Below, in pieces: positions 7,202-16,112 of a DNA stretch of 36,868 nt; position 1 is the stretch's first letter; every line of letters begins with the position of its first letter. Under the pieces are notes generated by a model. That model was not told the DNA's origin. It ran no database searches and worked only from the letters and a program-made list of their open reading frames with translations. The stretch comes from Stenotrophomonas geniculata ATCC 19374 = JCM 13324. Its GTDB lineage: Bacteria > Pseudomonadota > Gammaproteobacteria > Xanthomonadales > Xanthomonadaceae. The position numbers and the translations under genes are program-made. Location: NCBI RefSeq assembly GCF_001431625.1, contig NZ_LLXT01000113.1, positions 1 to 36,868 on the forward strand, read 5' to 3'.

Positions 7202-8416
7202 ATGGCCACCCCCTATCGCGACCTGTTCGCGGCCCCCGGCACCGCCGGCCTCGCCCTGGCCGGGTTGCTGGCACGCCTGCCGCTGCCGATGACCGGTATC
7301 GGCATCATCACCCTGCTGTCCCAGCTGCGCGGCAGCTATGCACTGGCTGGTGCGGTGTCGGCCACGTTCGTGCTGACCTACGCGCTGCTGTCACCGCAGG
7401 TGTCGCGCTGGGTTGACCACCGGGGCCAGGGCAGGGTGCTGCCGTGGGCCACGGCGGCCAGTGCGGCGGGGCTGCTGTTGCTGCTCGCGTGCACGCTGCT
7501 GGCCGCGCCGGACTGGACGCTGTTCATTGCGGCGATGCTGGCCGGCTGCATGCCCAGCGTGTCGGCGATGGTGCGCGCGCGCTGGACCGCGATCCATCGC
7601 GGCCGCCCGCAGCTGCAGACCGCGTATTCGCTGGAGACCGTGTTCGACGAGGTGACCTTCATCGCCGGGCCACCGCTGTCGGTGGGATTGTCGGTTGCGG
7701 TGTGGCCGCAGGCGGGCGTGCTGGCGGCAGCATTGCTGCTGGTGATTGGAGTGGCCGCACTGGTAATGCAGCGTGGCACCGAGCCGCCGCTGCAGCACCG
7801 CGAAGGTGACGTACCCTCGCGTTCGTTGCTACGGCAGCCGGAGATCCGCTTGCTGGCGTTGCTGATGCTGGCGATGGGCGTGATTGTCGGCACCGTTGAC
7901 ATCACCAGCGTGGCGTTCGCCGAAGAGCGGGGCAAGCCGCTTGCCGCCAGCGCGGTGCTGTCGGCCTATGCGCTGGGCAGCTGCACAGCGGGCCTGCTGT
8001 TCGGTGCACTGAAGCTGCAGGCACCGTTGCCGCGCCTGTTGCTGGCCGGCGCAGCGGCCACCGCACTGACCACGTTGCCGTTGCTGTGGGTGGGCAACCT
8101 GCCTGCACTGGCCGTTGCCGTGCTGCTGGCCGGGGTGTTCTTCGCGCCGACGATGATCGTGGCGATGTCGCTGGTCGAACAGCACGTGCCCGAATCGCGC
8201 CTGACCGAGGGCATGACCTGGTTGCTGGCCGGATTGAACATCGGCGTGGCGCTGGGCGCGGCGCTGTCCGGACAGAGCGTTGATGCAGGGGGCGTGCGCA
8301 GCGGCTTTGTCGTTGCGCTGCTCGCAGGCGTTGCCGTGCTGCTGTTCGCCATGCTCGCGCAACGTGCACTGCGCCCGTCCGCCGCGTCCACATCCGCTGA
8401 AGGAATCATCCCGTGA
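7202..8416 (+). CDS. MFS transporter, first of a coupled pair
   Basis: A 404-residue, twelve-span major facilitator protein. ATG 7202 is chosen because GGAG lies about eight bases before it; an earlier ATG at 7148 falls in the third operator dyad. The loop 2-3 region carries the MFS A-motif variant SRWVDHRGQGRVL. The region ETVFDEVTFIAGPPLSVGL is typical of the sugar/drug efflux type of exporter found beside TetR genes. The substrate cannot be read from sequence; a xenobiotic or metabolite exporter is most likely. Its end overlaps the next gene by four bases (GTGA), so both pumps come from one message under the TetR repressor. Confidence 0.88.
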   Translation: MATPYRDLFAAPGTAGLALAGLLARLPLPMTGIGIITLLSQLRGSYALAGAVSATFVLTYALLSPQVSRWVDHRGQGRVLPWATAASAAGLLLLLACTLLAAPDWTLFIAAMLAGCMPSVSAMVRARWTAIHRGRPQLQTAYSLETVFDEVTFIAGPPLSVGLSVAVWPQAGVLAAALLLVIGVAALVMQRGTEPPLQHREGDVPSRSLLRQPEIRLLALLMLAMGVIVGTVDITSVAFAEERGKPLAASAVLSAYALGSCTAGLLFGALKLQAPLPRLLLAGAAATALTTLPLLWVGNLPALAVAVLLAGVFFAPTMIVAMSLVEQHVPESRLTEGMTWLLAGLNIGVALGAALSGQSVDAGGVRSGFVVALLAGVAVLLFAMLAQRALRPSAASTSAEGIIP

Positions 8417-9585
8417 GCGCTTCCTCGCCTGCGCACGCCGCGTCTGTGCCCCGCCATCCGTGGTGGGCAGTTTCCGCCGTCGGCCTCGCCACCTTCTCGG
8501 TGGTCACCACCGAAATGCTGCCGGTGGGCCTGCTGACCCCTATCGCCGAAGATCTCGGCGCGTCCACTGGTACCGCCGGTCTGATGATCTCGCTGCCGGC
8601 CCTGCTGGCGGCAGTGTTCGCACCGCTGGTGGTGATCGCAGCCGGTGGCATCGATCGCCGTCGCATCCTGTGCGCGCTGCTCGCGCTTCTGCTGGTCGCC
8701 AACCTTGCGTCGGCACTGGCACCGGGCATCGGCTGGCTGTTGGCCGCGCGCGTGCTGGTGGGGTTCTGCATGGGCGGCATCTGGGCCATCGCCGGTGGGC
8801 TGGCCGCGCGACTGGTGCCGGCTCACCGCACCGGCATGGCCACCTCGATCATCTTCGGTGGCGTGGCCGCCGCTTCGGTGCTGGGCGTGCCGCTGGGCGC
8901 GCTGATCGGGGATGCATTGGGCTGGCGCAGCGCGTTCGTGGCGATGGCGTTGTTCAGTGCGGCGGTGATGCTGCTGCATCTGCGGGTGGTGCCTGTATTG
9001 CCTGTCAGTACATCGGTGCGGCTGCGGCAGTTCGTGCAGCAGCTTGGCCAGCGCGACCTGCGGCGTGGCCTGTGGCTGACCGTGCTGCTGGTGTCCGGGC
9101 ACTTCATCGCCTTCACCTATGTGCGGCCGCTGCTGACGTCCGTCTCCAGCGTGGATGCGTCGTGGATCGGTGCACTGCTGTTTGCCTACGGCCTGGCCGG
9201 CATCGCCGGCAACTTCATCACCGGGCCACTGGCAGCACGCCATCCACGTGGCACGGTGCTGGCGATCGCATCGGGCCTGCTGCTGACGCCGCTGTTGTTC
9301 CTGTGGGTGGGAAACACACCGTCCGCTGGCATCGCGGTGCTGCTGCTGTGGGGCCTGGCCTATGGCGGTGTATCGGTGGGCCTGATGAGCTGGATGTTGA
9401 AAGCGGCGCCGCAGGCCGTGGAGATCGCCACCGCGCTGTATGTGGGGGTGTTCAACACCGGCATCGCGCTCGGGGCGTGGGGCGGTGGACGGCTGCTGGA
9501 TGGCATCGGGCTGCACGCCACGCTGTGGGCTGCGGCGATGTTGGCGGGGAGTGCGCTGCTGATGGTTGCCACCACCCGCAGGTAG
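8413..9585 (+). CDS. MFS exporter of the DHA1 (AraJ/NepI-like) type
   Basis: This 390-residue protein has twelve predicted spans. The N-terminal motif FSVVTTEMLPVGLLTPIAED matches the TTE-x-LPVGLL signature of DHA1 exporters such as AraJ, NepI and related purine-nucleoside or drug pumps. The A-motif is GGIDRRRIL, and antiporter motif C-like glycines occur in GGVAAASVLGVPLGALIGD. Translation probably starts at the GTG in the GTGA overlap with the upstream transporter. Two different MFS proteins in one operon is unusual but not unknown; they could handle different substrates of one inducer response. The stop TAG is part of a SMAG GTAG. Confidence 0.88.
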   Translation: MSASSPAHAASVPRHPWWAVSAVGLATFSVVTTEMLPVGLLTPIAEDLGASTGTAGLMISLPALLAAVFAPLVVIAAGGIDRRRILCALLALLLVANLASALAPGIGWLLAARVLVGFCMGGIWAIAGGLAARLVPAHRTGMATSIIFGGVAAASVLGVPLGALIGDALGWRSAFVAMALFSAAVMLLHLRVVPVLPVSTSVRLRQFVQQLGQRDLRRGLWLTVLLVSGHFIAFTYVRPLLTSVSSVDASWIGALLFAYGLAGIAGNFITGPLAARHPRGTVLAIASGLLLTPLLFLWVGNTPSAGIAVLLLWGLAYGGVSVGLMSWMLKAAPQAVEIATALYVGVFNTGIALGAWGGGRLLDGIGLHATLWAAAMLAGSALLMVATTRR

Positions 9586-9694
9586 ATCCGCGCCGTGCCA
9601 ACCAAGGTTGGCACCCACCGGAGCGGGGCATGTGCCAACCAAGGTTGGCACCCACCAGAGCCGCGGCATGTGCCGACCCAGGTTGGCCGCTACC
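9582..9694. repeat. SMAG/REP-like cluster with two identical palindromes
   Basis: GTAG at 9582-9585 supplies the stop of the preceding transporter. The palindrome GTGCCAACCAAGGTTGGCAC occurs at 9595-9614 and again, identically, at 9632-9651. A degenerate third copy runs from about 9670 to a CTAC near 9690. The first two are 37 bases apart. Confidence 0.85.
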
Positions 9695-9703
9695 GGGAAA
9701 TGA

Positions 9704-9727
9704 AACGGGCGCCTTGTGGCGCCCGTT
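9704..9727 (-). terminator. Terminator of the M13 peptidase gene
   Basis: AACGGGCGCC (9704-9713) and GGCGCCCGTT (9718-9727) form a 10-bp perfect stem with a 4-base loop, ten bases beyond the minus-strand stop. Read on the minus strand it is followed by TCATTTCC, a modest T-rich tail. Confidence 0.65.
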
Positions 9728-9736
9728 CCGGTCACA

Positions 9737-11848
9737 TCACCACACCTTGACCCGCTTGTCCGGGGCCAGGTACAGCTTCTGGCCTTCCTTCACTTCAAAC
9801 GCCGGGTACCAGGCGTCGATGTTGCGCACGGTGAGAGCGCGGAACTGGCCCGGTGCATGCACATCGGTCAGCAGCGAGTTGCGCAGCGCCTGTTCGCGGC
9901 TCTTGCTGCGCCACGCCTGGGCGAAGCCGAGGAAGAAGCGCTGGTCCGGGGTAAAGCCTTCCAGGGTCTGGCCCGGCTTGCCCTGCAGCGACAGCTGGTA
10001 GGCATCGTAGGCGGTGCCCAGGCCGGCCACGTCGGCGATGTTCTCGCCCAGGGTCAGCTTGCCGTTCACATGCACGCCCGGGAACGGCTCGTAGCTGCTG
10101 AACTGCGCGGCCAGCGCATCACCGGCGGCGTTGAACTGCTTCAGGTCCTCGGCGGTCCACCAGTTGTGCAGCTTGCCGGTTTCGTCGAACAGCGCGCCGG
10201 CGTTGTCGAAGCCGTGGCTGATCTCGTGGCCGATCACTGCGCCGATCGCACCGTAGTTCACCGCGTCGTCGGCGGCACCGTCGAAGAACGGCGGCTGCAG
10301 GATCGCGGCCGGGAACACCAGGCGGTTCTCCAGCGGCACGTTCATCGCGTTGATGGTCTGCGGCAGCATCGCCCACTCGCTGTGGTCGACTGCCTTGCCC
10401 AGCTTGGCGATGTTGCGCTGGTACTCGAACAGTTCGGCGCGCTGCGCATTGCCCAGCGCGTCATCACGGCGGATCTCCAGGCCAGTGTAATCACGCCACT
10501 TTTCCGGGTAGCCCATGCCCACGGTCAGGCCGGCCACCTTGGCCTTGGCGCTGGCCTTGGTCTGCGGCGACATCCACGCGAGCGCATCGATGCGCTTGGC
10601 GAAGGCGGCGATGATGTTCTTCGCCATCTCGTCCGCGCGTTCCTTGGTCCTGGCGTCGAAGTGCTTCTCGACGTAACGCTTGCCGATCGCTTCGCCGACG
10701 GCATGGTTGGCGTCGTCCACCGCACGCTTCCAGCGGTCGCTCTGCTGCGGCGTGCCGCTCAGCGCGGTGCCGTGGAAGGCGAAGCGGGCATCGGCGAACT
10801 TCTTCGGCAGGTAGGCAGCGGCGCGGTCCAGCGCGTGGAAGGCCAGGTAGTCCTTCCAGGCATCCAGCGGCTCGGTGGCGACCAGCTTGGACAGGCCGGC
10901 CACGGCCTTGGGCTGCCAGACGATGAAGTCCTGCTGCTTGCCCAGTGCGGCCGCGTCGAGGAAGGTGCTCCAGTCCATGCCCGGCGCCTTCGCATTGAAG
11001 TCGGCCTGGGTCCACGGATTGGCACCCTTGGTCACGTCATTGGTTTCTTCCTGGGTGGCGTGCGCCTGCGCGATCTTCGTTTCCAGCGCGAGAATGCGCT
11101 GTGCCTTGCCCGCCGGATCGGCGACGCCGGCCAGCTGCAGCATCTGTGCGATGTAGGCCTGGTACTGCTTGCGCAGCTCGGCCATGCGGCCACCGCCCAG
11201 GTAGAAGTCGCGGTCGGGCATGCCCAGGCCGCCCTGCACCAGGTACGGCGCGTTGCGGTCCGGCTGCAGCAGGTCCACCGACACCCACAGGCCGAACAGG
11301 CGGTCGGTGTAGAAGTTGGTCGCATTGAGCAGGTCGACGTCGGCACGCACGTCGCCGCCCAGGGCACGGGCCAGGCCGGCCTTGTCGGCGATCGCGTCGA
11401 TCGCCTTCAGCTGCGGCTGTACCGGCGCAATGCCGTGCTGCTCGATGCCGGCCTCGTCCATGTAAGCAGCGTAGTAGTCGCCGATCAGCTTGTCGTCACC
11501 GCTGGCCTGGGTGTTGCCGGCGGCGCCCTCAAGAATGGCGCGGGTGTCGGCCAGGGTCTTCTCGGCAATGACGTTGAAGCTGCCGAAGCGCGAGCGGTCG
11601 GCCGGGATCTCGGTGTTCTTCACCCAGGTGCCGTTGGCGAAGCCGAAGAAGTCATCACCGGCGGCAATGCTGCGGTCCATGCCGCTGGCATCGAAGCCGA
11701 AGCTGCCCAGCATCGGCTTGGCCGCAGCGGGCGCAGCTTCGGCGGGCTTGGCGTTGCCAGCGGCCGGATCGGCCGGGCGGTCGCAGGCGGCCAGGGTCAG
11801 GCTGGCAACAATGGCCAGTGCCAGGGTGGGACGGCGCAGCTTGGACAT
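9737..11848 (-). CDS. M13 (neprilysin/PepO) family zinc endopeptidase, lipoprotein
   Basis: This 703-residue protein has the usual length for bacterial M13 peptidases. It starts with a lipoprotein signal (lipobox LAAC, Cys22; Asp23 follows, which in enterobacteria signals inner-membrane retention) and an Ala/Pro-rich linker. The M13 N-terminal domain begins at DRSIAAGDDFFGFANGTW. The catalytic site is complete: H541-E-I-S-H545, the third zinc ligand E602 in GENIADVAG with D606, a substrate-binding NAMNVPLEN segment in place of the usual NAYY, and the typical C-terminal VKVW. It probably trims peptides in the periplasm. It is divergent from the EAL protein, with a 287-base gap in which I see no further gene. 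Confidence 0.92.
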   Translation of the reverse strand: MSKLRRPTLALAIVASLTLAACDRPADPAAGNAKPAEAAPAAAKPMLGSFGFDASGMDRSIAAGDDFFGFANGTWVKNTEIPADRSRFGSFNVIAEKTLADTRAILEGAAGNTQASGDDKLIGDYYAAYMDEAGIEQHGIAPVQPQLKAIDAIADKAGLARALGGDVRADVDLLNATNFYTDRLFGLWVSVDLLQPDRNAPYLVQGGLGMPDRDFYLGGGRMAELRKQYQAYIAQMLQLAGVADPAGKAQRILALETKIAQAHATQEETNDVTKGANPWTQADFNAKAPGMDWSTFLDAAALGKQQDFIVWQPKAVAGLSKLVATEPLDAWKDYLAFHALDRAAAYLPKKFADARFAFHGTALSGTPQQSDRWKRAVDDANHAVGEAIGKRYVEKHFDARTKERADEMAKNIIAAFAKRIDALAWMSPQTKASAKAKVAGLTVGMGYPEKWRDYTGLEIRRDDALGNAQRAELFEYQRNIAKLGKAVDHSEWAMLPQTINAMNVPLENRLVFPAAILQPPFFDGAADDAVNYGAIGAVIGHEISHGFDNAGALFDETGKLHNWWTAEDLKQFNAAGDALAAQFSSYEPFPGVHVNGKLTLGENIADVAGLGTAYDAYQLSLQGKPGQTLEGFTPDQRFFLGFAQAWRSKSREQALRNSLLTDVHAPGQFRALTVRNIDAWYPAFEVKEGQKLYLAPDKRVKVW

Positions 11849-12135
11849 GGACTTCTCTTGCAGCGGAAAACCCCAAGTCTAATCCGCTCCGCCCCGGCTG
11901 GCCCTCCCGTTGTGGCACCTGCCCTGTGCGGGATCTGGCTGAACGCGCGGAAGCGATCTTCACGCCGTCACCGGGGTGGTGCATGCTGGGCCCGGGAACC
12001 CTGCGCGGGCACGGGGAGGTGGCCATGCGGGGTGGGGTCAGGCGTCAAGAATGGCGTCCGCCGGCCGTTGAGGTCGGGGACGTGGAGGATTCGTTCGCGC
12101 ATGAAGCCAGCCGACTGCACAAGGAAGACCAACCG

Positions 12136-15087
12136 ATGCCCGCGCTGAAACGGGCGTTGGCCCGGCCGCTGCGCGCCATTACCTGGGGCGGGGTGTTGCT
12201 GGGCATTCTGTTGGTGGCCGGGTTGGCCACCATGCTGGCCAACGACCATCACCGCCGGCTGGAGGCCGCGCAGCGCCAGAGCCGTGCGCTGGCGGTGGGC
12301 AGCGAGCGCCTGCTGGCGCTGGAGTTGCGCAACCTGGAGCGGGCGATGTCCGGCATCGCCGCCGATGCCGTTGAAGTGTTCCGCAGTGTGCCCGCGCAGG
12401 CGCCGGCGCTGCTGGATGCCTCCATCGGCGGCGTGCTGCGCCGGCATGCCGAGCTGCACAGCATCGTGGTGCTGGACAGCTATGGCCGCGCCCTCACGGT
12501 CGGCAACGGGGACCTGAACCTGCCGCTATGGACCGATCCGCAGCGCCGCGGCCTGGGCAGTTCGCTGTACATCGGACCGCCGCAGCGCGCCAGCGACGGT
12601 GGCTGGGTGGTGCCGCTGGCGCTGCCGATGGCCGATGAACGCTGGCTGCTGGCGCGGCTGCGCTGTGGCGAACTGCAGCGCATCGTCGGCGGGCTCGATG
12701 TTGGCCCGAACGGACTGGTCTCGATCAGCGATGCCGAGGGCTACATGCTGGCCCGCGTACCCGATCCGCATGGCACGGTGGGCCGCCGCTATGACCTGCC
12801 GCGCCGCGACCTGCTCGGCAAGCAGGCGGTGGTCGAACTGGGCAGCATGCCGGGCGTCGTCGACGGCGTGCCGCGCATCATCACCATCAGCACGCTGGAA
12901 CGCAGCCCGCTGGCGGTGCAGGTCGGCCTGGCCGACGAGGACGTGCTCGCGCCCTGGTGGCCCTACCTGCAGGCATCGGTGGCCATCGTACTGGCCTACA
13001 TCGCGGTGTTGCTGGTGCTGCTGTATGCCGTGCGCCGCAGCACCCGCAGCCAGCAGGCAATGGCCGAGGAGCTGAAGACGGGTCACGCCGAGCTGCGCCT
13101 GGCCCATCAGGTCGGGCGCGTCTGCACCTGGTACGTGGACGAGGACGCTGCGCTGCTGCGCTGGTCGCCGCTGGCGCGCGAGATCTTCGGCGTGCAGACC
13201 GATGCGCTGCCGGTGGCCGATTTCTTCGCGCGCGTGCATCGTGATGACGCGGCGCGCCTGCAGCAGGCCTTCGACCAGGCCTTCGCCGGTGGCGCGGTGC
13301 TCGACCAGGTGTTCCGCCTGGTACTGCCCGGGGGCGCAGTGCGCTGGGTGGGCGCACGTGGGCAGCGGGTGGAGGTGGCCGACAGCGAGCGCCGCATGAT
13401 CGGCGCGCTGACCGACCTCAGCGAGCGCTACCAGGCCCGCGAGCAGATGAGCGAGGTGGAACGCCGCTTCCGCCTGTTGTTCGACCGCAATCCGGCGCCG
13501 TTCTGGGTGTTCGATCCGGACACGCTGCGCTTCATCGAGGTCAACGATGCCGCCGTGCGCCAGTACGGCTACAGTCGCGAGGAGTTCCTGGCGATGAGCA
13601 TCCTCGACATCCGCCCGCGCGAAGGTTGGGACGAGGTGAAGGGTGCGATCGCCAGAGCACGTGTCGGCGAACTGCAGGACGCTACCGTGCGCCTGCACCG
13701 GCGCAAGGATGGCAGCGTGTTCGAAGTGCGCGCGCACCTGTCCAAGCTCGATTTCGATGGCCAGCCGGCCTGCCTGGTGCTGGCCGAGGATGTGAGCGAA
13801 CGGCTGGCCTACGAGCGCGACCTGGCCTATCAGGCACGGCACAACCCGGCCACCGGCCTGCTCAACGTGCGTGCGTTGACCGAACAGCTGGATGAGCAGG
13901 AACAGGGTTACACCATCGCCTTCGTGCAGCTGCGCGGCCTGCAGCTGGTGGCCGATACGCTGGGCCGCGAGATCGGCGATGCGGTGCTGCAGTCGATGGC
14001 GACCCGGCTCGGTGGCCTGGGCGCGCGCTGTGGCACGCTGGCCTTCCAGCCAGCCGAGGACTTCGTGCTGGCCATCGGTGCCGAGCACGATACCCTGCGC
14101 GTGCTGGACGACCTGCTGCAGATCGTGTCGGCGCCGATGCGCGGCAAGGATTCACTGCACCAGTTCGAGCCGCGTATCGGCGTGGCCGTGCACACCGCCG
14201 GTGACGGCCACAGCGCCGAGCAGGTGATCGGTATGGCTGCACAGGCCGCACACGCCGCGCGCGCCGAGGGCAACGTCGTGGTCTGGTTCGATGCGGCGGT
14301 GACCACACGGCTGGCCGACCGGCTGCGCCTGGCCGGGCGCATCCATGCCGCCATCGACAACGAATTCCAGCTCTATTTCCAGCCGATCCGGCATGCCAGC
14401 GATGGCACCCCGGCCGCCTTGGAGGCGCTGCTGCGCTGGCCGCAGGCCGACGGCAGCTTCATCCCGCCCAACGAGTTCATCCAGCTGTGCGAGGAGACCG
14501 GGCTGATCCTCGCGCTGGGCCGCTGGGTGATCCGCGCGGCGGCGAAAGCGCAGCGCCGGCTGGTCGAGGCCGGTTGGGGCGAGCTGCCGATCGCGGTCAA
14601 TGTATCGGCGGTGCAGTTCTTCAACAGCGACCTGGTGGCCGAATTCACCCGTGCCCAGCAGGACTTCGGCCTGGCCCGCGGTGCCCTGCACGTGGAGCTG
14701 ACCGAGAGCAGCCTGATGCGCAAGCCGGCGCAGGCGATGCAGACCATGCAGCGCCTGCACGAGCAGGGCATCAGCGTGTCGCTGGATGATTTCGGCACCG
14801 GCTATTCCAGCATGTCCTACCTGCAGCACCTGCCGCTGGACATCCTGAAGATCGACCGCAGCTTCGTCGCCGACGTGGAAACCAATCCGCGCAATGCCTC
14901 GATCTGCCGCGCGCTGTTGTCGCTGGGCCACAGCATGGGCCTGACCATCATCGCCGAGGGCGTGGAAACGCCGGGGCAGCTGGACTGGCTGGCGGCGCAT
15001 GGCTGCGACCAGGTGCAGGGCTACCTGCTGGGGCGGCCGGCACCGCTCGAACGGATCATCGATGCGCTGGACGAAGTCGCTGCCTGA
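12136..15087 (+). CDS. Membrane PAS-PAS-GGDEF(degenerate)-EAL c-di-GMP phosphodiesterase
   Basis: This 983-residue protein starts at 12136, chosen for AAGGAAG seven bases upstream. Membrane spans at about 15-36 and 276-300 enclose a periplasmic sensor of about 240 residues. Two PAS domains follow (about 320-430 and 440-555). A GGDEF fold at about 570-715 has lost its signature: the active-site position reads QPAEDF (638-643), so diguanylate cyclase activity is unlikely. The EAL domain (about 730-975) keeps the catalytic residues: E763 (EALLRW), NVSA, ELTES, LDDFGTGYS, LKIDR, AEGVET and QGY. The protein should therefore hydrolyse c-di-GMP, tuned by periplasmic and PAS inputs, perhaps with the dead GGDEF as a GTP sensor. 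It stands alone in its transcript. Confidence 0.93.
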   Translation: MPALKRALARPLRAITWGGVLLGILLVAGLATMLANDHHRRLEAAQRQSRALAVGSERLLALELRNLERAMSGIAADAVEVFRSVPAQAPALLDASIGGVLRRHAELHSIVVLDSYGRALTVGNGDLNLPLWTDPQRRGLGSSLYIGPPQRASDGGWVVPLALPMADERWLLARLRCGELQRIVGGLDVGPNGLVSISDAEGYMLARVPDPHGTVGRRYDLPRRDLLGKQAVVELGSMPGVVDGVPRIITISTLERSPLAVQVGLADEDVLAPWWPYLQASVAIVLAYIAVLLVLLYAVRRSTRSQQAMAEELKTGHAELRLAHQVGRVCTWYVDEDAALLRWSPLAREIFGVQTDALPVADFFARVHRDDAARLQQAFDQAFAGGAVLDQVFRLVLPGGAVRWVGARGQRVEVADSERRMIGALTDLSERYQAREQMSEVERRFRLLFDRNPAPFWVFDPDTLRFIEVNDAAVRQYGYSREEFLAMSILDIRPREGWDEVKGAIARARVGELQDATVRLHRRKDGSVFEVRAHLSKLDFDGQPACLVLAEDVSERLAYERDLAYQARHNPATGLLNVRALTEQLDEQEQGYTIAFVQLRGLQLVADTLGREIGDAVLQSMATRLGGLGARCGTLAFQPAEDFVLAIGAEHDTLRVLDDLLQIVSAPMRGKDSLHQFEPRIGVAVHTAGDGHSAEQVIGMAAQAAHAARAEGNVVVWFDAAVTTRLADRLRLAGRIHAAIDNEFQLYFQPIRHASDGTPAALEALLRWPQADGSFIPPNEFIQLCEETGLILALGRWVIRAAAKAQRRLVEAGWGELPIAVNVSAVQFFNSDLVAEFTRAQQDFGLARGALHVELTESSLMRKPAQAMQTMQRLHEQGISVSLDDFGTGYSSMSYLQHLPLDILKIDRSFVADVETNPRNASICRALLSLGHSMGLTIIAEGVETPGQLDWLAAHGCDQVQGYLLGRPAPLERIIDALDEVAA

Positions 15088-15099
15088 GCGGATCTCGGA

Positions 15100-15122
15100 T
15101 TTGCCGGTCGCTGGCCGGCAAA
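15100..15122. terminator. REP-like hairpin between converging genes
   Basis: TTTGCCGG (15100-15107) pairs with CCGGCAAA (15115-15122). It lies between the EAL protein stop and the LysR stop and could terminate both transcripts, having T/A bases at its outer ends. Confidence 0.5.
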
Positions 15123-15134
15123 CACCAGACTCGT

Positions 15135-16016
15135 CTACACCCCGGTTTCGACCAGATGATCGATGAAACTGCGCACCTTCGGTGCCAGGTGGCTGCGGCT
15201 GGTGTAGACCGCGAAGATGCCGATCGGCGAGGCTTCCCACTCCGGCAGGATGCGCACCAGGCGACCATCGGCCAGCGCGTCTTCCAGCAGGAAATCCGGC
15301 TGCAGGATCACGCCCATGCCAGCAATCGCGGCTTCGCGCAGCACGTCGCCGTTGTTGGCGTGCAGCAGGCTGTTCACCGCCACCTTCACCTCACCGCCGG
15401 GCCCCTGCAGCGGCCAGTTGTTGCCGGCGGCCCAGTAGCTGTAGCCCAGGCACGCGTGTGCCTGCAGGTCCTGCGGGGTCTGTGGGGTGCCGCGTGCGGC
15501 CAGGTAGGCCGGCGCGGCGCACAGGCTCACCCGCGATTCGCCCAGGCGGCGTGCGATCAGCGTGGGGCTGGGCTCGCGGGTGATGCGGATGGCCACGTCG
15601 TAGCCTTCCTCGACCATGTCCACCAGGCGGTCGGACAGGGCCAGGTCCAGTTCCACCTGCGGGAAGCGTTCGCGGTAGCTGGCCAGCAGCGGGCCGAGAC
15701 GGGCGATGCCCCAGCTGACCGGTGCGTTGATGCGCAGCGTGCCCGAGGGCTCCAGCGCCTGCGCACCGATGCTGGCCTCCAGCGCGTCGAACTCGGCCAA
15801 CAGGCGCACGCACTGGGCGTAGTAGGCGGCGCCGGCACTGGTCGGGCTGACCCGGCGCGTGGTGCGGTGGAGCAGGCGGGTGGACAGGCGCTTTTCCAGC
15901 GCGGCGACCTGGCGGGTGACGCCGGCGGTGGACATGTCCAGAGCCTGGGCGGCGGCGCTGAAGCCATTGCGCTCGACCACCGCCACGAACACGCGCATCG
16001 CCTCGAGGGTATCCAT
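15135..16016 (-). CDS. LysR-family regulator divergent from doxX/dioxygenase
   Basis: A 293-residue LysR regulator. The winged HTH is at residues 1-60 (MRVFVAVVERNGFSAAAQAL, then STAGVTRQVAALEKRL, then TRRVSPTSAGAAYY), and the periplasmic-binding-type effector domain covers about 90-290 (LRINAPVSWGIARLGPLL, LDLALSDRLVDMVEEGYDVAIRI). ATG 16016 is preceded by AAGGCG. It belongs to the large group that resembles DsdC/AaeR-type single-gene regulators of aromatic or redox enzymes. The divergent doxX and dioxygenase genes are the expected targets, and nested dyads lie in the shared promoter region. The effector is unknown, perhaps a phenol or quinone. Confidence 0.9.
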   Translation of the reverse strand: MDTLEAMRVFVAVVERNGFSAAAQALDMSTAGVTRQVAALEKRLSTRLLHRTTRRVSPTSAGAAYYAQCVRLLAEFDALEASIGAQALEPSGTLRINAPVSWGIARLGPLLASYRERFPQVELDLALSDRLVDMVEEGYDVAIRITREPSPTLIARRLGESRVSLCAAPAYLAARGTPQTPQDLQAHACLGYSYWAAGNNWPLQGPGGEVKVAVNSLLHANNGDVLREAAIAGMGVILQPDFLLEDALADGRLVRILPEWEASPIGIFAVYTSRSHLAPKVRSFIDHLVETGV

Positions 16017-16018
16017 TG

Positions 16019-16078
16019 TTGCGCCTTTTGAAATAAATACGGTCAATCGATCGTATTTATCAGTCCGTGAAGGCGCAA
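16019..16078. promoter_or_regulatory. Nested inverted repeats between LysR gene and doxX
   Basis: The inner dyad ATAAATACG (16033-16041) and CGTATTTAT (16052-16060) is perfect over 9 bp with a 10-base spacer. The outer dyad TTGCGCCTT (16019-16027) and AAGGCGCAA (16070-16078) is also perfect. The centres differ by only two bases. The inner dyad is AT-rich in GC-rich DNA and is a good candidate LysR site. The outer left arm also holds the regulator's ribosome site. Confidence 0.65.
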
Positions 16079-16112
16079 TAACCTGTGCCCACTCCCTTCA
16101 AGGTGCTTTGCC

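Noticed and set aside
9595..9651. CRISPR-like repeats (two identical 20-mers)
   Set aside because: Only two intact copies occur, they are palindromic throughout, spacing is short and no cas gene is near. They are REP elements.
11818..12135. N-terminal extension of the EAL protein
   Set aside because: The ribosome site AAGGAAG and the first membrane span directly follow the later ATG at 12136.
9716..12148. Very long open frame opposite the M13 peptidase gene (over 800 codons)
   Set aside because: The opposite strand encodes a complete M13 peptidase with signal, HExxH and terminator. The plus-strand frame is the kind of shadow produced by GC-biased third positions.
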